DNA of 6,540 bases from Myxococcales bacterium (GCA_003161835.1 PMNO01000687.1:1-6540), one strand, 5' to 3'. Counted from the first letter of the stretch, positions 1 through 6,234 are shown. Notes: generated from the sequence alone by a model not told the origin. Translations and numbers: made by a program.

Positions 1-192
1 TACCAGCGGGAACCGATGGACGTGCTCAGCCCGAGCCATCCGTCGAAGCAGGTGGTGCTGATGAGCGCGGCCCAGATGTTGAAGACCTCGGTGATGGTTA
101 ACTTTCTGGGATACATCGCGGACGTAGATCCGGGGCCGACGCTGGCGGTGGAACCGCGATCCGAAGACGCCAAGGCGCTTTCCAAGGATCGC
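1..192 (+). other. Phage terminase large subunit (gpA-like) fragment, ATPase region
   Basis: The first ~64 codons read YQREPMDVLSP, then QVVLMSAAQMLKTSVMVNFLGY, then DPGPTLAVEP, then EDAKALSKDR. This matches, in order and spacing, the start of the ATPase domain of lambda-gpA-type terminases: a PxxREPMD segment, a VVLMKGAQ-type phosphate-binding motif followed by xxWLGY, a PGPxLxVxPT strand, and an AKRxSKxR helix. Terminases pump phage DNA into capsids. Nothing of PurA is recognisable here. The switch to PurA falls between about 187 and 195 with the frame maintained. The fragment is open at the window edge, so more terminase may lie upstream. Identification is from remembered family motifs. 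Confidence 0.75.
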
Positions 193-1071
193 CGGATGGA
201 AGACCTGCTCGACGGCCCGGCGCTCCGCGGCAAGCTCGCCCGGATCCTGCCCGAGAAGAACGCCACGCTGCAGCGGCAGCACCGTGTCGAAGGCTTCGAC
301 CTTGACGAACTGGTCACGCTCGCCACCGAGTGGGGCCGGCGTCTCGAGCCGCACATGGCCGATACGACTCAGCTGGTCCAGGAGATGCTCGCCCGCGGTG
401 ACCACCTCCTGTTCGAAGGCGCGCAGGGGACGCTGCTGGACATCGACCACGGCACGTACCCGTACGTGACGTCGTCGTCCACCACGGCGGGCGGTGCCTG
501 CGCGGCCCTGGGGATCGGCCCCGGATTGATCGACGCCGTCGTGGGGTTGGCGAAGGCCTACGTGACACGCGTGGGCCTGGGTCCGTTCCCGACCGAGCTC
601 GACAACGCGATTGGGGAACGCCTCCGCCAGCGCGGCTCTGAATTCGGTGCCACCACCGGCCGGCCCCGCCGGTGCGGCTGGCTGGATCTGCCCGCGTTGC
701 GTCTGGCGATCCGCATTTCGGGGATTGAAGGCCTGGCTCTGACCAAGCTCGACGTCCTGGCCGGCCTGGAGTCTGTACGGATTTGCACCGGCTACGAATT
801 TCAGGGCCGCGTGCTCGACGAAATGCCGCTGGACTTGGATGACCTGGCGGAAGCCCGACCGATCTACGAAGATCATCCCGGTTGGGCGGATGTGGCCCCG
901 AGCGCGTCCAGCGGTGCGTTTTCGGAGGGTTCGTTGCCCGCCAACGCGCGGTCGTTCGTCGAGCGGGTGTCGCGGCTGGCCGGGATCCCGATCTGGGTCG
1001 CGTCCGTCGGGCCGGCACGAACGGAAACCATCGTGCGGCACAATCCGTTTTCGACGGGGCGCTCGACCTGA
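1..1071 (+). CDS. purA: Adenylosuccinate synthetase, C-terminal ~290 residues, fused in frame to foreign N-terminal sequence
   Basis: PurA joins IMP and aspartate with GTP in the first committed step of AMP synthesis, in the cytosol. From about codon 65 the frame follows bacterial PurA closely: RMEDLLD, FEGAQGTLLDIDHGTYPYVT, FPTEL, EFGATTGRPRRCGWLD, the guanine-binding LTKLDVL, and the C-terminal ARTETI. The family is about 430 residues, so roughly 147 N-terminal residues are missing, including the GDEGKGK phosphate loop with its catalytic Asp, the catalytic His, and the IMP-binding GTTGRGIGP loop. In their place the first ~64 codons look like phage terminase. The ATG at 16 is not a credible start, because the terminase-like similarity extends to the window edge. 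No frameshift is seen after the join. As written the product could not be an active synthetase. The TGA stop lies in the loop of a GC hairpin. Confidence 0.88.
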   Translation, partial: YQREPMDVLSPSHPSKQVVLMSAAQMLKTSVMVNFLGYIADVDPGPTLAVEPRSEDAKALSKDRRMEDLLDGPALRGKLARILPEKNATLQRQHRVEGFDLDELVTLATEWGRRLEPHMADTTQLVQEMLARGDHLLFEGAQGTLLDIDHGTYPYVTSSSTTAGGACAALGIGPGLIDAVVGLAKAYVTRVGLGPFPTELDNAIGERLRQRGSEFGATTGRPRRCGWLDLPALRLAIRISGIEGLALTKLDVLAGLESVRICTGYEFQGRVLDEMPLDLDDLAEARPIYEDHPGWADVAPSASSGAFSEGSLPANARSFVERVSRLAGIPIWVASVGPARTETIVRHNPFSTGRST

Positions 1072-1080
1072 TTCGCCCCG
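1055..1080 (+). terminator. GC-rich hairpin spanning the purA stop codon
   Basis: Positions 1055-1061 (CGGGGCG) pair perfectly with 1074-1080 (CGCCCCG). The 12-base loop contains the purA TGA at 1069-1071. No T-tract follows, so a classical intrinsic terminator is not supported. It may be a 3'-end stability hairpin or chance in GC-rich DNA. Confidence 0.3.
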
Positions 1081-1148
1081 CCGCGCCGGTTCAGCGCCTA
1101 AGCATTGGAATTGCTTTGGAAAGAGCCCGGGTTTGCGTGGGCGATTGC

Positions 1149-1177
1149 TTGCGCGTCACAAGGGCGGGCTATATGAT
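1149..1177 (+). promoter_or_regulatory. Candidate sigma-70-type promoter for the GltJ-like gene
   Basis: A -35-like TTGCGC (1149-1154) is separated by 17 bases from a -10-like TATGAT (1172-1177, five of six consensus positions). It sits in a relatively AT-rich patch of the purA to gltJ-like spacer. Transcription would start near 1184, giving a ~57-base leader. The -35 match is weak (TTG only). The rest of the 169-base spacer (1072-1240) holds a short inverted repeat AAGCA/TGCTT (1100-1104, 1112-1116) and no gene I can support. Confidence 0.4.
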
Positions 1178-1199
1178 GGTTGACTTGATCGGCTCTCTT

Positions 1200-1223
1200 G
1201 CGACTCCACCGGGCGGTGGTCGC
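1200..1223 (+). promoter_or_regulatory. Leader hairpin just upstream of the GltJ-like ribosome binding site
   Basis: CCACC (1206-1210) pairs with GGTGG (1215-1219) around a GGGC tetraloop. The stem continues as GCGA (1200-1203) with TCGC (1220-1223) past a two-base CT bulge. It lies inside the predicted leader, ending ~8 bases before the GAGG ribosome-binding sequence (1232-1235). It could protect the mRNA or influence initiation. No T-tract follows, so it is not an evident terminator. Confidence 0.3.
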
Positions 1224-1240
1224 GCCCCAACGAGGCGGAA

Positions 1241-3010
1241 ATGAAGATCGTTTGTGATTCCTGTTCGACGAAGTACTCGATCTCGGACGACAAAGTTCGA
1301 GGCAAGGTCTTCAAGATCCGCTGCAAGAAGTGCAGCCACATAATCGTCGTCAAGGGAACTGCCGAGGCTGCTCCCGCGGTTTCGGACGCCCCATCCGATG
1401 CCGTCTGGCATCTGGTGGTCGACGGTGATCAGGTGGGGCCGCTCTCCGACGCGGATGTGCGAGCCCGGTTGTCGCGGAACGAGATCAGCCCCGAGAACTA
1501 CGTCTGGAAGGAAGGATTCTCCGACTGGTTACGCCTGGCGGAGATTCCCGAATTCGCGTCCGGGGCGTCGGCTCCGGTCGCGGGTGAATTGTTTTCGGAC
1601 AGCGATCGCGCCGACGCCACCGACGTTGGGGAACGCATCGCTGGGGTGGGGCTTTTCGGTGAGGGCGCCGTGAGCCGAGATCCGGCCCATTCAGGGGGGC
1701 ACGTGGCTCTGGCCGCCGGTTCCGCGCGGGGCCTGTCGGGAAGGCACCGATCGTCAGTGAGTGACGCCGCCGACGAAGACGCGTTTTCCGTGATGCCGAA
1801 CGCGGGGGGGGCGGCTCCCCCCTCGGAGGGGGCGGATCTATTTGGCGCGGTGGCGCCGGTGGCCGCGCGCGCCGATTCTGGCCACATTCGGCCGCGCGGG
1901 GTGAACGGCACCTCCGCCGGACGACACGATGGCGGTCGAGTGGAAAATCTGACCGCGCAGCGAAGCGACAATTCCGTGCTGTTTTCGTTGTCCAATCTGC
2001 AGTCGTTGGCCGCGCCAGCGCCTGCGGCAAAACCCGGCACGGTCCAGACCACCGAGGGGTCTGGCTTGATCGATATCCGTGCGATGGCGGCGTCAACCAT
2101 GCGCGCGCCCGGGGGCGGTGGCCTGGTCTCGTTCGGCGGCGAGGCGAGGACGGCCGGCGACGACCTGCCGGCCTTCGGCGCGTTCTCGTCGGCGGCTCCC
2201 GTGTTGTTGCCCGTGATGTCGTCGAGTGGCCCGCCCAAATGGGTCTATGCGCTCGTGGCGATGGCCGCGGTCATGATCCTGGCGGTGGGCGCGGCGACGT
2301 TCAGCATCCTGGGCAAGCCCGTGGTCGTCGAGCAACCTGCGCCGCCCCCCGTGGCGGCGGTGCCGGAAGCGCAGCTGAAGCCGGCGCCGAAGGCGGCCGA
2401 AGAGCAGGCGCCGGGCTCCAAGGCGATTGCCGCCGCTGATCTGCCTCCAAGAGAGACCGGCGAGCCCGCGGCTGAAAAGCCCGGAGACAAGGCGGAGAAG
2501 GCCGGGAAGGTCGTGAAGAAATTCAGGGGCAGCCGAAAGGCTGGCCTCGGTGGCGATGCGAAGGCTGGCGGGGGAAGCGCGTCGGCGGCAGCCGGCGCGG
2601 CCGCTCCGCCGGTCGATATTGAAAAAGCGAAGCCCGCGAAAGGCTCCCTGGACGATTTGCTCGACGGCGCGCTCAATGGTCGGAAGAAGCCTAGAGTGGA
2701 CGACGATTCCTCGGGCGGGCGGAAGGTGGCCGATTCCGGCGGCGGAGCGGGGCCCTTGGCCAAGGCGGCCGTCGTCGCCGGGATGAATGGCGTCAAAGCG
2801 AAGGTATCCGCCTGCTATGCTCAGTTCAAGGTTCCGGGCCTGGTGATGGTGAACGTGGTGATCGCCAAGAGCGGGAAGGTGTCCAGCTCCACGGTGACCG
2901 GAAAATTCGCGGGAACTCCCACGGGGACGTGCGTGGAGAGCGCGGTCAAGACGGCATCGTTTCCTCCCTCCGAGGGCCTGAGCACGCCCTATCCGTTTTC
3001 GCTGCGCTAG
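1241..3010 (+). CDS. GltJ/AgmX-like envelope protein: zinc ribbon, GYF domain, membrane helix, AgmX/PglI C-terminal domain
   Basis: 589 residues. An MJ0042-type zinc ribbon opens the protein (Cys5/Cys8 and Cys28/Cys31, CxxC pairs 20 apart). A GYF-like domain follows at about 56-103 (WHLVVDGDQVGPLS ... YVWKEGFSDWLRL). Residues ~105-330 are low-complexity and probably disordered. One membrane helix spans ~334-357. An Ala/Pro/Lys-rich linker (~360-505) leads to an AgmX/PglI or TonB-like domain (~505-589) with Cys525 and Cys564, a possible periplasmic disulphide. Predicted topology is cytoplasmic N-terminus and periplasmic C-terminus. The layout matches Myxococcus xanthus GltJ (AgmX), an inner-membrane part of the gliding machinery whose N-terminal domains bind regulators. 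Myxobacteria carry many proteins of this architecture, so motility function is not certain. GAGG at 1232-1235 supports the ATG. A G8 run at 1804-1811 lies in the disordered part. Confidence 0.85.
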   Translation: MKIVCDSCSTKYSISDDKVRGKVFKIRCKKCSHIIVVKGTAEAAPAVSDAPSDAVWHLVVDGDQVGPLSDADVRARLSRNEISPENYVWKEGFSDWLRLAEIPEFASGASAPVAGELFSDSDRADATDVGERIAGVGLFGEGAVSRDPAHSGGHVALAAGSARGLSGRHRSSVSDAADEDAFSVMPNAGGAAPPSEGADLFGAVAPVAARADSGHIRPRGVNGTSAGRHDGGRVENLTAQRSDNSVLFSLSNLQSLAAPAPAAKPGTVQTTEGSGLIDIRAMAASTMRAPGGGGLVSFGGEARTAGDDLPAFGAFSSAAPVLLPVMSSSGPPKWVYALVAMAAVMILAVGAATFSILGKPVVVEQPAPPPVAAVPEAQLKPAPKAAEEQAPGSKAIAAADLPPRETGEPAAEKPGDKAEKAGKVVKKFRGSRKAGLGGDAKAGGGSASAAAGAAAPPVDIEKAKPAKGSLDDLLDGALNGRKKPRVDDDSSGGRKVADSGGGAGPLAKAAVVAGMNGVKAKVSACYAQFKVPGLVMVNVVIAKSGKVSSSTVTGKFAGTPTGTCVESAVKTASFPPSEGLSTPYPFSLR

Positions 3011-3016
3011 GGGAGG
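3011..3016 (+). promoter_or_regulatory. Shine-Dalgarno sequence of the CblC-like gene
   Basis: GGGAGG directly follows the TAG of the GltJ-like gene (3008-3010) and lies 10 bases before the ATG at 3027. With no room for a promoter in the 16-base gap, the two genes are probably co-transcribed. An internal promoter within the upstream gene cannot be excluded. Confidence 0.6.
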
Positions 3017-3026
3017 CACCCGGCGC

Positions 3027-3788
3027 ATGTCCGCGGTTGACCCGGGCGAAGTCTTGGGTCGGGTGAGACAGCGGCTGGCCCGCTGCGGCCTGAATGTCGT
3101 GATGCCGTTGGGCGGGAGGATCTTCGACGAGATCGTCGTCTCGGTGGGAGGGACCCCTTCGAACGACTTGCTACCGGGAGCCGGCGGCGTCCTGATCATC
3201 GGCGACGGAGGCCCGCGGTTCTTCGAACAGTTTCAGTCGCTGCGGGCGTCCCCGGTCCACGGGGTCGGCCCGGCGCAGCACCCGCTGGATGATTACACAC
3301 GCCAGGTTTTGAATGACGCGGTCACCGACGCTCTGGCCCCGTGGCTCGGGACGATTCGTTTCCGGTTGCTCTATCCGTTCATCGGTGCTCAGCCCGTCTT
3401 GCCGTTTCAGCGTCTGGGACAGGCCGCGGGGCTTCCGGGCCCCGGACCACTGGGGATCCAGATTCATCCGGTCTACGGCCCCTGGTGGGCCTATCGCGGG
3501 CTGGTCGTCCTGTCTGTGTCGGTCCAAGCCGATGAAGTGGTGGCCGCTTCTTGTGCGGGATGCCATCAGCCCTGCGTGGTTGCGTGCCCCCCGCAGGCCG
3601 TGACGACCGCCGGCTGGTCGTATCGCCTGTGCATCGCCCATCGCAGGTCGGCCCCCGGGTGTCAGGAGTCCTGCGCGGCGCGCGGTGCTTGTCCGGTGGG
3701 TCTGGATTTCCGTTACTCCAATCAACAGCTTGCGTTCCACATGCGGGCGTCCTTGGGGCCGACGCCGCCCCCGTCGGAGTCCACGTGA
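3027..3788 (+). CDS. MMACHC/CblC-like cobalamin-binding protein with C-terminal ferredoxin-like cysteine module
   Basis: 253 residues. Residues ~1-166 align by eye with human MMACHC (CblC), the protein that removes the upper ligand of cobalamins: an N-terminal helix, FFEQF-like helix, HPLDDYTRQVL matching DPVDQCVAYHL, and the diagnostic GIQIHPVYGPWWAYRGLVVL (143-162) matching [20 protein letters not shown]. His147 and Arg157 correspond to human His122 and Arg132. After this the human glutathione-binding C-terminal region is absent. Instead there is CAGCHQPCVVACP (Cys176, 179, 183, 187), then Cys202, 212, 216 and 222 before PVG, resembling the iron-sulfur part of QueG-type cobalamin reductases but with non-standard spacing. 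I infer a soluble cobalamin reductase or dealkylase with built-in electron supply. The substrate is unknown. It lies 16 bases after the GltJ-like gene and just before a biotin carrier gene. A QueG relative is the main alternative. Confidence 0.7.
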   Translation: MSAVDPGEVLGRVRQRLARCGLNVVMPLGGRIFDEIVVSVGGTPSNDLLPGAGGVLIIGDGGPRFFEQFQSLRASPVHGVGPAQHPLDDYTRQVLNDAVTDALAPWLGTIRFRLLYPFIGAQPVLPFQRLGQAAGLPGPGPLGIQIHPVYGPWWAYRGLVVLSVSVQADEVVAASCAGCHQPCVVACPPQAVTTAGWSYRLCIAHRRSAPGCQESCAARGACPVGLDFRYSNQQLAFHMRASLGPTPPPSEST

Positions 3789-3795
3789 TCCGTGC

Positions 3796-3824
3796 TTGAC
3801 CGGCGGCGGGGCGCGGTTTCTACT
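3796..3824 (+). promoter_or_regulatory. Candidate promoter giving a near-leaderless biotin-carrier mRNA
   Basis: TTGACC (3796-3801, five of six -35 positions) and TCTACT (3819-3824, four of six -10 positions) are spaced by 17 bases. Initiation 6-8 bases after the -10 would fall at about 3830-3832, right before the ATG at 3833. The bases before this ATG show no Shine-Dalgarno sequence, which fits a leaderless transcript. Confidence 0.45.
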
Positions 3825-3832
3825 TTGCGCCC

Positions 3833-4051
3833 ATGCCGACCAGCGTACGCGCGCACATCACAGGCACCGTGTGGAAGATTGAAGTCGCCCGGGGCGACAA
3901 CGTCGCGGAAGGTCAAACCTTGGTGATTCTCGAATCGATGAAGATGGAGATGCCGGTTGAATCTCCGTCGGCGGGCAAGGTCAGTGTGATCTCGGTCAAG
4001 GAAGGCGACGCCGTCGACGAGGGCGCGGTGTTGTTGACCCTGGAGCCCTGA
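3833..4051 (+). CDS. Stand-alone biotin carboxyl carrier protein (biotinyl-lipoyl attachment domain)
   Basis: 72 residues, essentially one biotinyl domain. The biotinylation motif ESMKMEM places the modified lysine at Lys37 between the two hairpin halves. The first half has GTVWKIEVARGDNV and EGQTLVILE. The second has SPSAGKVSVISVKEGDAVDEGAVLLTLEP. These tiny carriers shuttle the carboxylated biotin between the carboxylase and carboxyltransferase subunits of acyl-CoA carboxylases (acetyl- or propionyl-CoA type), in the cytosol. No carboxylase or transferase subunit is in the window, so the partner enzyme is unknown. The EP-rich oxaloacetate or pyruvate carboxylase linkers are absent. The start is fixed by the domain boundary, since the fold begins at about residue 5 and no in-frame upstream extension is needed. 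No Shine-Dalgarno is visible. The TGA stop sits at the tip of a strong hairpin. Confidence 0.88.
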   Translation: MPTSVRAHITGTVWKIEVARGDNVAEGQTLVILESMKMEMPVESPSAGKVSVISVKEGDAVDEGAVLLTLEP

Positions 4052-4063
4052 GAGGGTTCCAGG
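4039..4063 (+). terminator. Strong hairpin at the biotin-carrier stop codon
   Basis: CCTGGAGCCCT (4039-4049) pairs with AGGGTTCCAGG (4053-4063) over 11 positions, ten Watson-Crick pairs and one G-T wobble, around a GAG loop. The TGA stop (4049-4051) lies at the stem tip. No T-tract follows, so it may act as a U-less terminator or as a 3'-end barrier rather than as a standard intrinsic terminator. Confidence 0.5.
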
Positions 4064-4075
4064 CCTCCCGCGAAG

Positions 4076-4106
4076 AAGGCGGCCGGGCCGAGAGCCCGCC
4101 CGCCTT
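4076..4106. terminator. Central GC-rich hairpin between convergent genes
   Basis: AAGGCGG (4076-4082) and CGGGC (4084-4088) pair with GCCCG (4094-4098) and CCGCCTT (4100-4106). One C-C mismatch interrupts the 12-bp stem and the loop is CGAGA. Read on the minus strand, the stem is followed by a weakly T-rich TTCTTC, so it could end the minus-strand operon. On the plus strand only two Ts occur. A bidirectional terminator is plausible. Confidence 0.5.
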
Positions 4107-4120
4107 GCACGCGATTGACG

Positions 4121-4143
4121 CTGGAACCCTCAGAGGGTCCCAG
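4121..4143 (-). terminator. Hairpin at the threonine aldolase stop codon, inverted copy of the 4039-4063 element
   Basis: CTGG (4121-4124) pairs with CCAG (4140-4143) and ACCCT (4126-4130) with AGGGT (4134-4138), with one A-C mismatch and a CAG loop. The minus-strand TGA stop (4132-4130) lies in the stem tip and loop. The minus-strand sequence matches 4041-4062 plus its preceding base in 19 of 23 positions, so the two gene ends carry nearly the same element facing each other. Confidence 0.45.
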
Positions 4144-5185
4144 ACAGGACGATGGCGATTCGATCGGCGGCTTCTTCGCATGCGGCGCGATCGACGTCCA
4201 GGTGGGTGACAAAGCGGATGCGGCGGGGGCCGAAGGCAAGCACGCGCACGCCGTGCGCGTGCAGCCGAGCCACCAGCTCCGCGGCCGGCGGGAGCGCGGG
4301 CGCGAGATCCGCCATGACGATGTTCGTGGCCACGCGCGCCAGGTCCACCCTCACTCCGGGAATCTCGGCCAATCGCCCCGCCAGAAAACGCGCGTTGTCA
4401 TGATCATCCTTGATGCGGTCGACGTTGTGGTCGAGCGCCCACAACGCCGCCGCGGCCAAAATACCAGACTGGCGCATACCGCCTCCCAGCATCTTCCGCA
4501 GGCGCGCGGCGCGATCCATATCCGCGGCGCGGCCCGCGATCACGGAACCGACCGGGGCGCCCAATCCCTTGGAGAACGCGAAGGCAACCGTATCGAAGCC
4601 AGCCGCGAGCTCGCGGGGGGGGCTGCCCGATGCCACGGCCGCGTTCATCAACCGCGCACCGTCGAGGTGGAGAGCCAATCCGCGCCCACGGCAGGTGTTC
4701 ACGACGTCGGTCAGGTCGTCCCGGGACCAGACGTTGCCGCCGCCTCGGTTGTGCGTGTTCTCGACGCAGACGAGCCGCGTCGGCGGTGCCAGGCGACTCT
4801 CCGGCTTGACGGCGGCGGCGATATCCACCCCCCTGAACATCCCGTGCTGTCCCGCCCCGACCATCTCGAGCTGCACGCCGGCGATCGCCGACGCGGCCCC
4901 CGCTTCGTGAAACGCCATGTGCGCTCCTTCGCCCACGATCACTTCGTCGCCGGGGCGACAGTGGAGCAACAGAGCGATTTGATTCGCCATGGATCCCGAA
5001 GGAACGAAGACGGCGGCTTCCTGGCCCAGGAGGTTGGCCGTGCGGCGCTGCAACCGATCGACCGTGGGATCGTCCCCGAGCACGTCATCTCCCACCTCGG
5101 CGGCGGCGATCGCCGCCCGCATTCCCGGCGACGGACGCGTCACGGTGTCGCTGCGCAGATCGATCGCCGGTCGCCCGTCCGTCAT
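4130..5185 (-). CDS. ltaE: Low-specificity L-threonine aldolase, PLP-dependent
   Basis: 351 residues, normal length for the family (E. coli LtaE is 333). The enzyme splits L-threonine or L-allo-threonine to glycine and acetaldehyde in the cytosol. Visible family features in order: [11 protein letters not shown] (8-18), [16 protein letters not shown] (31-46), [13 protein letters not shown] (60-72), the [13 protein letters not shown] segment with His89 stacking on [15 protein letters not shown] (139-150), [11 protein letters not shown] with Asp175 and Arg178, and [11 protein letters not shown] with Lys206 as the PLP Schiff-base lysine. ATG at 5185 is chosen because the fold begins at residue 8, a GAGGAG ribosome site lies 8 bases upstream, and the start overlaps the preceding stop as ATGA. 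The open frame continues far upstream, but that part is a shadow of the membrane protein gene. No catalytic residue is missing. Stereospecificity cannot be read from sequence. Confidence 0.93.
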   Translation of the reverse strand: MTDGRPAIDLRSDTVTRPSPGMRAAIAAAEVGDDVLGDDPTVDRLQRRTANLLGQEAAVFVPSGSMANQIALLLHCRPGDEVIVGEGAHMAFHEAGAASAIAGVQLEMVGAGQHGMFRGVDIAAAVKPESRLAPPTRLVCVENTHNRGGGNVWSRDDLTDVVNTCRGRGLALHLDGARLMNAAVASGSPPRELAAGFDTVAFAFSKGLGAPVGSVIAGRAADMDRAARLRKMLGGGMRQSGILAAAALWALDHNVDRIKDDHDNARFLAGRLAEIPGVRVDLARVATNIVMADLAPALPPAAELVARLHAHGVRVLAFGPRRIRFVTHLDVDRAACEEAADRIAIVLSGTL

Positions 5186-6234
5186 GTCGCCGGCTCCTCT
5201 TCGGGGCTTTCGGCGGCCTGGTTCGATGCCCGCACCGCATCGCGCAGCGATCCGGTGCGGCCTCGCGAGAGGATCATCAGCGAGATGACTCCCGCCGCCA
5301 CATACCAGACCGTTTGCAGTCCGTGCAGAACAATCGCATAAGCGAGGCCTTTCGCGTTCACGACCGCGAGAGGCAGATAGGCGGACAACGCCATCTTGAT
5401 GCCGGCGTGAAATTGCCCGACCAATCCGGGGGCGTTGGGCAGACTGAGCACGACGCCCGTGAAGGCCATCGTGGTGAACGCCGCCCCCAATGAGATGGGG
5501 AGCCCCATGTAGCGCGCGAGGACCCACATACCGAGGCCATTGGATCCCCAGTACGCGACGGTCTGGGCCAGGAACAGCCCCAGGTTTCGACCGTCGCCCA
5601 AAACCCGAAAGCCTGAAATCATGGACCGAATCTTCTCCGAGACCCGCGCCCCCCGCGCCGGGCTCAGCCTGCGCAGAAGGGAAAACCTCAGGAACAGGTC
5701 TATCGCCGCATCGGTGCGCGCCAGCGCCAGCGCCAAGAAGGCCGTCAAGCCAACGAATCCTCCCAGCGACAGCCAGGCCGCCACGCGCAATTGCCGCGAG
5801 AATTCGGAATGGGTCGACATCAGATACGACCCGAAGAACAAGACCGAAATGATCAATCCGTCGATGATGCGCTCCACGGCGACGGTGCCCACGGCGGCGC
5901 TCATCCGCAGATGCCCCTCCCGCGCGACGTAGTAGGGGCGCACGAATTCGCCCAGCCGGAGAGGCAGCGCCAAGATAGCCATGAACCCAACGGACGAGAT
6001 CGGTAACAAGCGCCGCAGGGGCACCGACACGCCGATGGGTCGCAGGAGGTAGTTCCAGCGCGCGCTGCGAAAGAAATGGGTGACGGCCAGCGTGGCGAGA
6101 TACAGCAGGACGCCAGTCGCGGGCAGGACGCCCAGTTCGGCGACGACCTGCGCCCGATCCATGCCGTGGAGCGCGTAGTAGAGGCACCCGACCGTGACGA
6201 TGGTCGAGGCCAAAATCTTGCCGACGAGCTTCAC
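5182..6234 (-). CDS. Multi-pass membrane protein, lysylphosphatidylglycerol synthase TM / YbhN (UPF0104) family, putative lipid flippase
   Basis: 350 residues from a GTG start, the usual 300-350 for a stand-alone member of this family. Hydrophobic helices recur from residue 4 (first at ~4-22, second ~37-55) to the last at ~305-322. The tail (~324-350) is polar and acidic. Family motifs: [12 protein letters not shown] (55-66), [16 protein letters not shown] (92-107), VERIIDGL (120-127) and [12 protein letters not shown] (264-275, usually LPxxPGGxGxxE). It has no aminoacyl-transferase domain, so it is not a lysyl-PG synthase. Relatives are proposed flippases or envelope lipid and glycan transporters; the substrate here is unknown. 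The GTG at 6234 is preferred: GGAAG lies 8 bases upstream, the protein then begins just before helix 1, and it starts 22 bases after the upstream stop. An ATG at 6339 would add a polar extension overlapping that gene by 83 bases. Its stop overlaps the ltaE start (ATGA). Confidence 0.85.
   Translation of the reverse strand: MKLVGKILASTIVTVGCLYYALHGMDRAQVVAELGVLPATGVLLYLATLAVTHFFRSARWNYLLRPIGVSVPLRRLLPISSVGFMAILALPLRLGEFVRPYYVAREGHLRMSAAVGTVAVERIIDGLIISVLFFGSYLMSTHSEFSRQLRVAAWLSLGGFVGLTAFLALALARTDAAIDLFLRFSLLRRLSPARGARVSEKIRSMISGFRVLGDGRNLGLFLAQTVAYWGSNGLGMWVLARYMGLPISLGAAFTTMAFTGVVLSLPNAPGLVGQFHAGIKMALSAYLPLAVVNAKGLAYAIVLHGLQTVWYVAAGVISLMILSRGRTGSLRDAVRASNQAAESPEEEPAT
5194..5199 (-). promoter_or_regulatory. 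Shine-Dalgarno sequence deciding the ltaE start
   Basis: On the minus strand GAGGAG lies 8 bases before the ATG at 5185. It is inside the end of the upstream gene, whose TGA overlaps the ATG. This supports coupled re-initiation and rules out the much longer upstream reading of the same frame. Confidence 0.75.

Noticed and set aside
1..1071. PurZ-like synthetase of a phage with 2-aminoadenine DNA, suggested by the terminase sequence next to a PurA-family domain
   Set aside because: The PurA part carries standard bacterial motifs and full bacterial C-terminal length, and the fused region lacks the phosphate loop that would distinguish PurZ. No other phage gene is present.
16..1071. ATG at 16 as the true purA start
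   Set aside because: The terminase-like similarity continues to the first base of the window, and no ribosome site precedes this ATG. The frame is open at the edge.
2093..3199. 368-codon open frame on the minus strand under the GltJ-like gene
   Set aside because: It is Arg/His-rich low-complexity translation with no recognisable family, and it lies opposite a gene with clear domains. Typical antisense frame in GC-rich DNA.
3027..3788. Annotation as epoxyqueuosine reductase QueG
   Set aside because: The cysteine tail is similar, but the N-terminal domain matches MMACHC better, the protein is shorter than QueG (about 350 residues or more), and the cysteine spacing differs.
4130..6187. 685-residue protein made by reading the threonine aldolase frame upstream
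   Set aside because: The upstream 334 residues are an out-of-frame shadow of the membrane protein gene. The aldolase fold starts at the ATG at 5185 with its own ribosome site.
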